Assembly: GCA_029266795.1 (NCBI GenBank)
Contig: JAQSWE010000105.1
Coordinates: forward strand, 1-8,275
DNA from: Alphaproteobacteria bacterium
Lineage (GTDB): Bacteria; Pseudomonadota; Alphaproteobacteria; Micavibrionales; UBA2020
Length of the DNA: 8,275 bases
Reading direction: 5' to 3'
The notes below the pieces were generated by a model. It saw nothing but the letters and a program-made list of their open reading frames with translations, was not told where the DNA came from and made no database searches. Shown piece after piece: positions 6,695 through 8,275 of the stretch (within the stretch, counting starts at the first letter, position 1; every line of letters starts with the position of its first letter). Made by a program: the position numbers and the translations under genes.

Positions 6695-6895
6695 TTTGCC
6701 GGGCGGCTTGAGCTGCGGGCCATTGTCGGTAGGAGCGACGTAGCCAGCAGGGTGGCCGAAGAATTGTGCAAAGTTCACGCTGCTGCTGTTGTCAGCGCTA
6801 ATTTTTACAACTTCGCTTTGGCGTCCATGAAGCTCGAGTGCTTTGGCATGTGCTTCTGCCAGTTTTCCGTTTGCGAAATTCTTCAGATCGGCCAT
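6686..6895 (-). CDS. Small soluble protein of unknown function (69 aa)
   Basis: No family is recognised. The reading frame extends upstream to 6958, but the start at 6895 is preferred: AGGGG (6903-6907 on the minus strand) is seven bases from this ATG, whereas the ATG at 6901 is only one base from it and the extension would cross the promoter. The product begins MADLKNFANGKLAEAHAKAL, an amphipathic helix. A short strand follows (SEVVKISADN, 27-36), then FAQFFGHPAGY (42-52) and a Pro/Lys-rich tail. There is no membrane segment or Cys. A near-consensus sigma-70 promoter directly upstream and a good ribosome site argue that it is expressed. Its stop lies inside the convergent 6101-6694 gene (9-base tail-to-tail overlap). 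It follows the O-methyltransferase gene on the same strand but has its own promoter. Confidence 0.72.
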   Translation of the reverse strand: MADLKNFANGKLAEAHAKALELHGRQSEVVKISADNSSSVNFAQFFGHPAGYVAPTDNGPQLKPPGKSA

Positions 6896-6929
6896 GAGCA
6901 TTCCCCTGTGCGTGTAATTGTGATTATGT

Positions 6930-6958
6930 ATAATACGGCAATTCGGCTTTTTTGTCAA
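6930..6958 (-). promoter_or_regulatory. Near-consensus sigma-70 promoter for the 69-aa gene
   Basis: On the minus strand a perfect TTGACA (-35, 6953-6958) is separated by exactly 17 bases from TATTAT (-10, 6930-6935, one mismatch to consensus). Transcription would begin near 6922-6924, giving a leader of about 28 bases before the ATG at 6895. This is the best promoter in the window. It lies 10 bases beyond the stop of the upstream O-methyltransferase gene. Confidence 0.8.
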
Positions 6959-6968
6959 ATTTCGGGGC

Positions 6969-7607
6969 TTAAATTCTTTTTGCCACCGTCATCCCCTGTC
7001 CCGTATCCAGCATCATGCTCAGGTATTTTTCGGGGTTGGCGAGGCGGGTGTTGAAATCCTGCATGGCGGCGAGGGCCGTTTCGCGGACGCGGTCGGTGGT
7101 TTGGTTGTCCAGCACGGTATTAAATAAAAACGTGTTGTCGCCGATGATAAGGCCGCCCTTGCGGATGTTCACCTCCGCCCAGTCCAGATAGTTCGCGTAG
7201 TTGATTTTATCGGCGTCGATGAAGATCAAATCGAACGGGCCTTTGGCGGAAAGATCGGGCAGGTTATCGAGCGCCTTGCCGCGAATGACCTCGATATTTT
7301 TTCCGCCCGCGTATTTTTTAAAATGCTCCTCCGCGATATCGGCGCGGCGGGCTTCATATTCCAGCGTATAGATCACGCCGTCATCGGGAAGGGCGCGCGA
7401 CATCCATGTCGATGAATAACCGCCGAGCGTGCCGATCTCGACAATCTTCTTCGCGCCGCTCAGGCTGACCAGCAGTTGCAGCAGCCTTCCGTCTTCCGGC
7501 GGCACGCTGATCTGGTCGTCGGGGTTGGTCATCGCGGCACGGATGGCTTGCAATCCCTCCGGCTCATGCGCGAATAATGCGTGGATATACTGCGCGCGGG
7601 TTCTCAC
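6969..7607 (-). CDS. Class I O-methyltransferase (YrrM/CCoAOMT type, Methyltransf_3 family)
   Basis: This is a 212-residue SAM-dependent, probably metal-dependent O-methyltransferase. Numbered from the GTG start, motif I is KIVEIGTLGGYSSTWMSRAL (54-73), the GTxxGYS form typical of this family. The acidic loop after strand 2 is YTLEYEA (80-86), LIFIDADK (127-134) carries the candidate metal and substrate Asp residues (131 and 133), and IIGDNTF (154-160) supplies the second DN pair (157-158). Family members methylate catechol-like small molecules or, in the YrrM/TrmR branch, 5-hydroxyuridine in tRNA; the sequence alone does not decide. The frame remains open far upstream, but the extension covers the DUF3147 gene in another frame, and the family length fits GTG at 7607. 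That GTG overlaps the upstream TGA stop as GTGA, a classic coupling arrangement. No clear terminator follows. Confidence 0.9.
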   Translation of the reverse strand: MRTRAQYIHALFAHEPEGLQAIRAAMTNPDDQISVPPEDGRLLQLLVSLSGAKKIVEIGTLGGYSSTWMSRALPDDGVIYTLEYEARRADIAEEHFKKYAGGKNIEVIRGKALDNLPDLSAKGPFDLIFIDADKINYANYLDWAEVNIRKGGLIIGDNTFLFNTVLDNQTTDRVRETALAAMQDFNTRLANPEKYLSMMLDTGQGMTVAKRI

Positions 7608-7948
7608 TGGATGAAATTCTTCGTGATATAGGCGTGGATGAAATACCCGATCGCGATCAGGCCGATGCCGCTCGCATACATGCCCCAGAACGGCATCGGA
7701 AATTTCTTCGCCAGCAGGAAGGGGATGAAGAACAGAAGCGACAACGGAATGGCCGTTAAAATGCTCAGCGCAAAATCGACCGATTTCTGCGGGTCTTTGT
7801 ATTCGCCGTAGGAAAAGGCCAGCACCAATAACGTACTGATCGGGAGCGCAATGATAAACCCCGCAAGGTCGGGCCGCTTGCCCGCCAGCCAAGACGCAAA
7901 GGCGATGACAACCGCCGAAATCGCTATTTTTACCGCTGCCAGATACAT
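7604..7948 (-). CDS. DUF3147/GlpM-like small integral membrane protein (114 aa)
   Basis: The product has about four hydrophobic segments: AAVKIAISAVVIAFASWLAG (4-23), an LAGFIIALPISTLLVLAFSY core (28-47), SILTAIPLSLLFFIPFLLA (62-80) and a last one ending in GIGLIAIGYFIHAYI (95-109). The motif ASWLAGKRPDLAGFIIALP is characteristic of the DUF3147 (GlpM-like) inner-membrane family. Its biochemical function is unknown. The start at ATG 7948 is supported by a GGAG ribosome site (7955-7958) six bases away and by the position of the first membrane segment. An upstream extension of the frame to 8131 would run through the divergent sirtuin gene and is rejected. The stop overlaps the O-methyltransferase start by four bases, so the pair is cotranscribed and probably translationally coupled. 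Whether the two act together is unknown. Confidence 0.85.
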   Translation of the reverse strand: MYLAAVKIAISAVVIAFASWLAGKRPDLAGFIIALPISTLLVLAFSYGEYKDPQKSVDFALSILTAIPLSLLFFIPFLLAKKFPMPFWGMYASGIGLIAIGYFIHAYITKNFIQ

Positions 7949-7973
7949 GCTATTCTCCGGTTGAATAATTGCG

Positions 7974-8002
7974 ATAGTGCAGCAGCGAAGGGTTTGTTTC
8001 AA
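7974..8002 (-). promoter_or_regulatory. Weak candidate sigma-70 promoter for the DUF3147/O-methyltransferase operon
   Basis: On the minus strand TTGAAA (7997-8002, five of six -35 bases) is 17 bases from CACTAT (7974-7979, only three of six -10 bases). It lies in the 56-base gap between divergent genes, where a promoter for the minus-strand operon is expected. The poor -10 makes the call tentative. I found no convincing plus-strand promoter for the sirtuin gene in this gap. Confidence 0.35.
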
Positions 8003-8004
8003 GT

Positions 8005-8275
8005 ATGCGCGTGGTGGTGCTGACAGGGGCGGGGATTTCGGCGGAATCGGGCATTCGCACCTTCCGCGCCGCCGATGGCTTGTGGGAAGAACACCGGATC
8101 GAGGATGTGGCGTCGCCGCAAGGCTTCGCACGCGACCCTGCGCTGGTCTACCGCTTCTACAACGCCCGCCGCCGTCAGCTGGTGCAGCCCGAAATCCAGC
8201 CGAATGCCGCGCATGTCGCGCTCGCGAAACTGGAGCGCGAATTGGGCGATGATTTCCTGCTGGTGACGCAGAATA
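8005..8275 (+). CDS. cobB: CobB-type NAD-dependent protein deacylase (sirtuin), 5' part only
   Basis: The first 90 residues are present and the gene runs off the window. Sirtuins remove acyl groups from lysines using NAD+, producing nicotinamide and O-acyl-ADP-ribose. The N-terminus VVVLTGAGISAESGIRTFR (3-21) is the NAD-binding GAG/GIRxFR signature. GLWEEHRIEDVASPQGF (25-41) and FYNARRRQL (51-59) follow, and the visible part ends at LLVTQN (85-90), the start of the TQNID motif. The pattern Y52-x-x-R55 matches the Tyr/Arg pair that lets class III sirtuins such as E. coli CobB remove succinyl groups as well as acetyl. The catalytic His and zinc-binding cysteines lie beyond the window. ATG 8005 is the only start that fits: an in-frame TAG at 7975-7977 blocks extension. 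The nearest ribosome-like sequence, GAAGGG (7987-7992), is 12 bases away, which is long. The gene is divergent from the DUF3147 gene. Confidence 0.93.
   Translation, partial: MRVVVLTGAGISAESGIRTFRAADGLWEEHRIEDVASPQGFARDPALVYRFYNARRRQLVQPEIQPNAAHVALAKLERELGDDFLLVTQN

Noticed and set aside
7608..7892. Upstream extension of the O-methyltransferase to 7892
   Set aside because: The added 95 residues are antilogous to the DUF3147 membrane protein in another frame. The family length and the GTGA overlap support the start at 7607.
7949..8131. Upstream extension of the DUF3147 gene to 8131
   Set aside because: It would overlap the sirtuin gene head-on and add an Arg/Pro-rich stretch before the first membrane segment. 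ATG 7948 has a good ribosome site.
1..8275. Search for CRISPR arrays, tRNA or rRNA genes, insertion sequences and phage genes
   Set aside because: No regularly spaced repeats, cloverleaf-like segments, transposase motifs or terminal inverted repeats were seen by reading both strands.

Overview
The window looks like a chromosomal segment of an alphaproteobacterium. The GC-rich coding DNA, a UbiG ubiquinone methyltransferase, and a close relative of the mitochondrial complex I assembly factor NDUFAF5 all point that way. I cannot place it below class level. There is no sign of a prophage, transposase, integrase, tRNA, rRNA or CRISPR array. Gene density is high, and no gene-free stretch exceeds about 170 bases.

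Layout. (1) 97-3751, plus strand: a two-gene unit. The first gene encodes a 915-residue protein that reads as an N-terminal class I SAM methyltransferase followed by two Nudix-like folds with broken Nudix boxes and a glycine-linked helical tail. The second is the NDUFAF5-like methyltransferase-fold protein. A GC-rich hairpin separates this unit from the convergent ubiG. (2) 3794-4552, minus strand: ubiG. (3) 4553-4721: an AT-rich divergent intergenic region. (4) 4722-6694, plus strand: three genes of unknown function. They encode a single-pass membrane protein, a 288-residue orphan, and a 197-residue protein with a DUF2786-like N-terminus; the last two are tightly coupled. (5) 6686-7948, minus strand: a DUF3147/GlpM-like small membrane protein, a class I O-methyltransferase of the YrrM/CCoAOMT type (4-base overlap), and a 69-residue small protein with its own near-consensus sigma-70 promoter. 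(6) 8005 to the window end, plus strand: the first 90 residues of a CobB-type sirtuin, divergent from the DUF3147 gene.

How the genes relate. Four of the eight complete larger proteins have SAM-methyltransferase folds. Two of these (NDUFAF5-like and UbiG) serve the respiratory chain in known systems: complex I assembly and ubiquinone synthesis. CobB consumes NAD+ to deacylate proteins. The methyltransferase/Nudix-like fusion, the 4722-6694 cluster and the promoter-driven 69-residue gene are the parts least explained by known families. No defence or mobile system could be supported.
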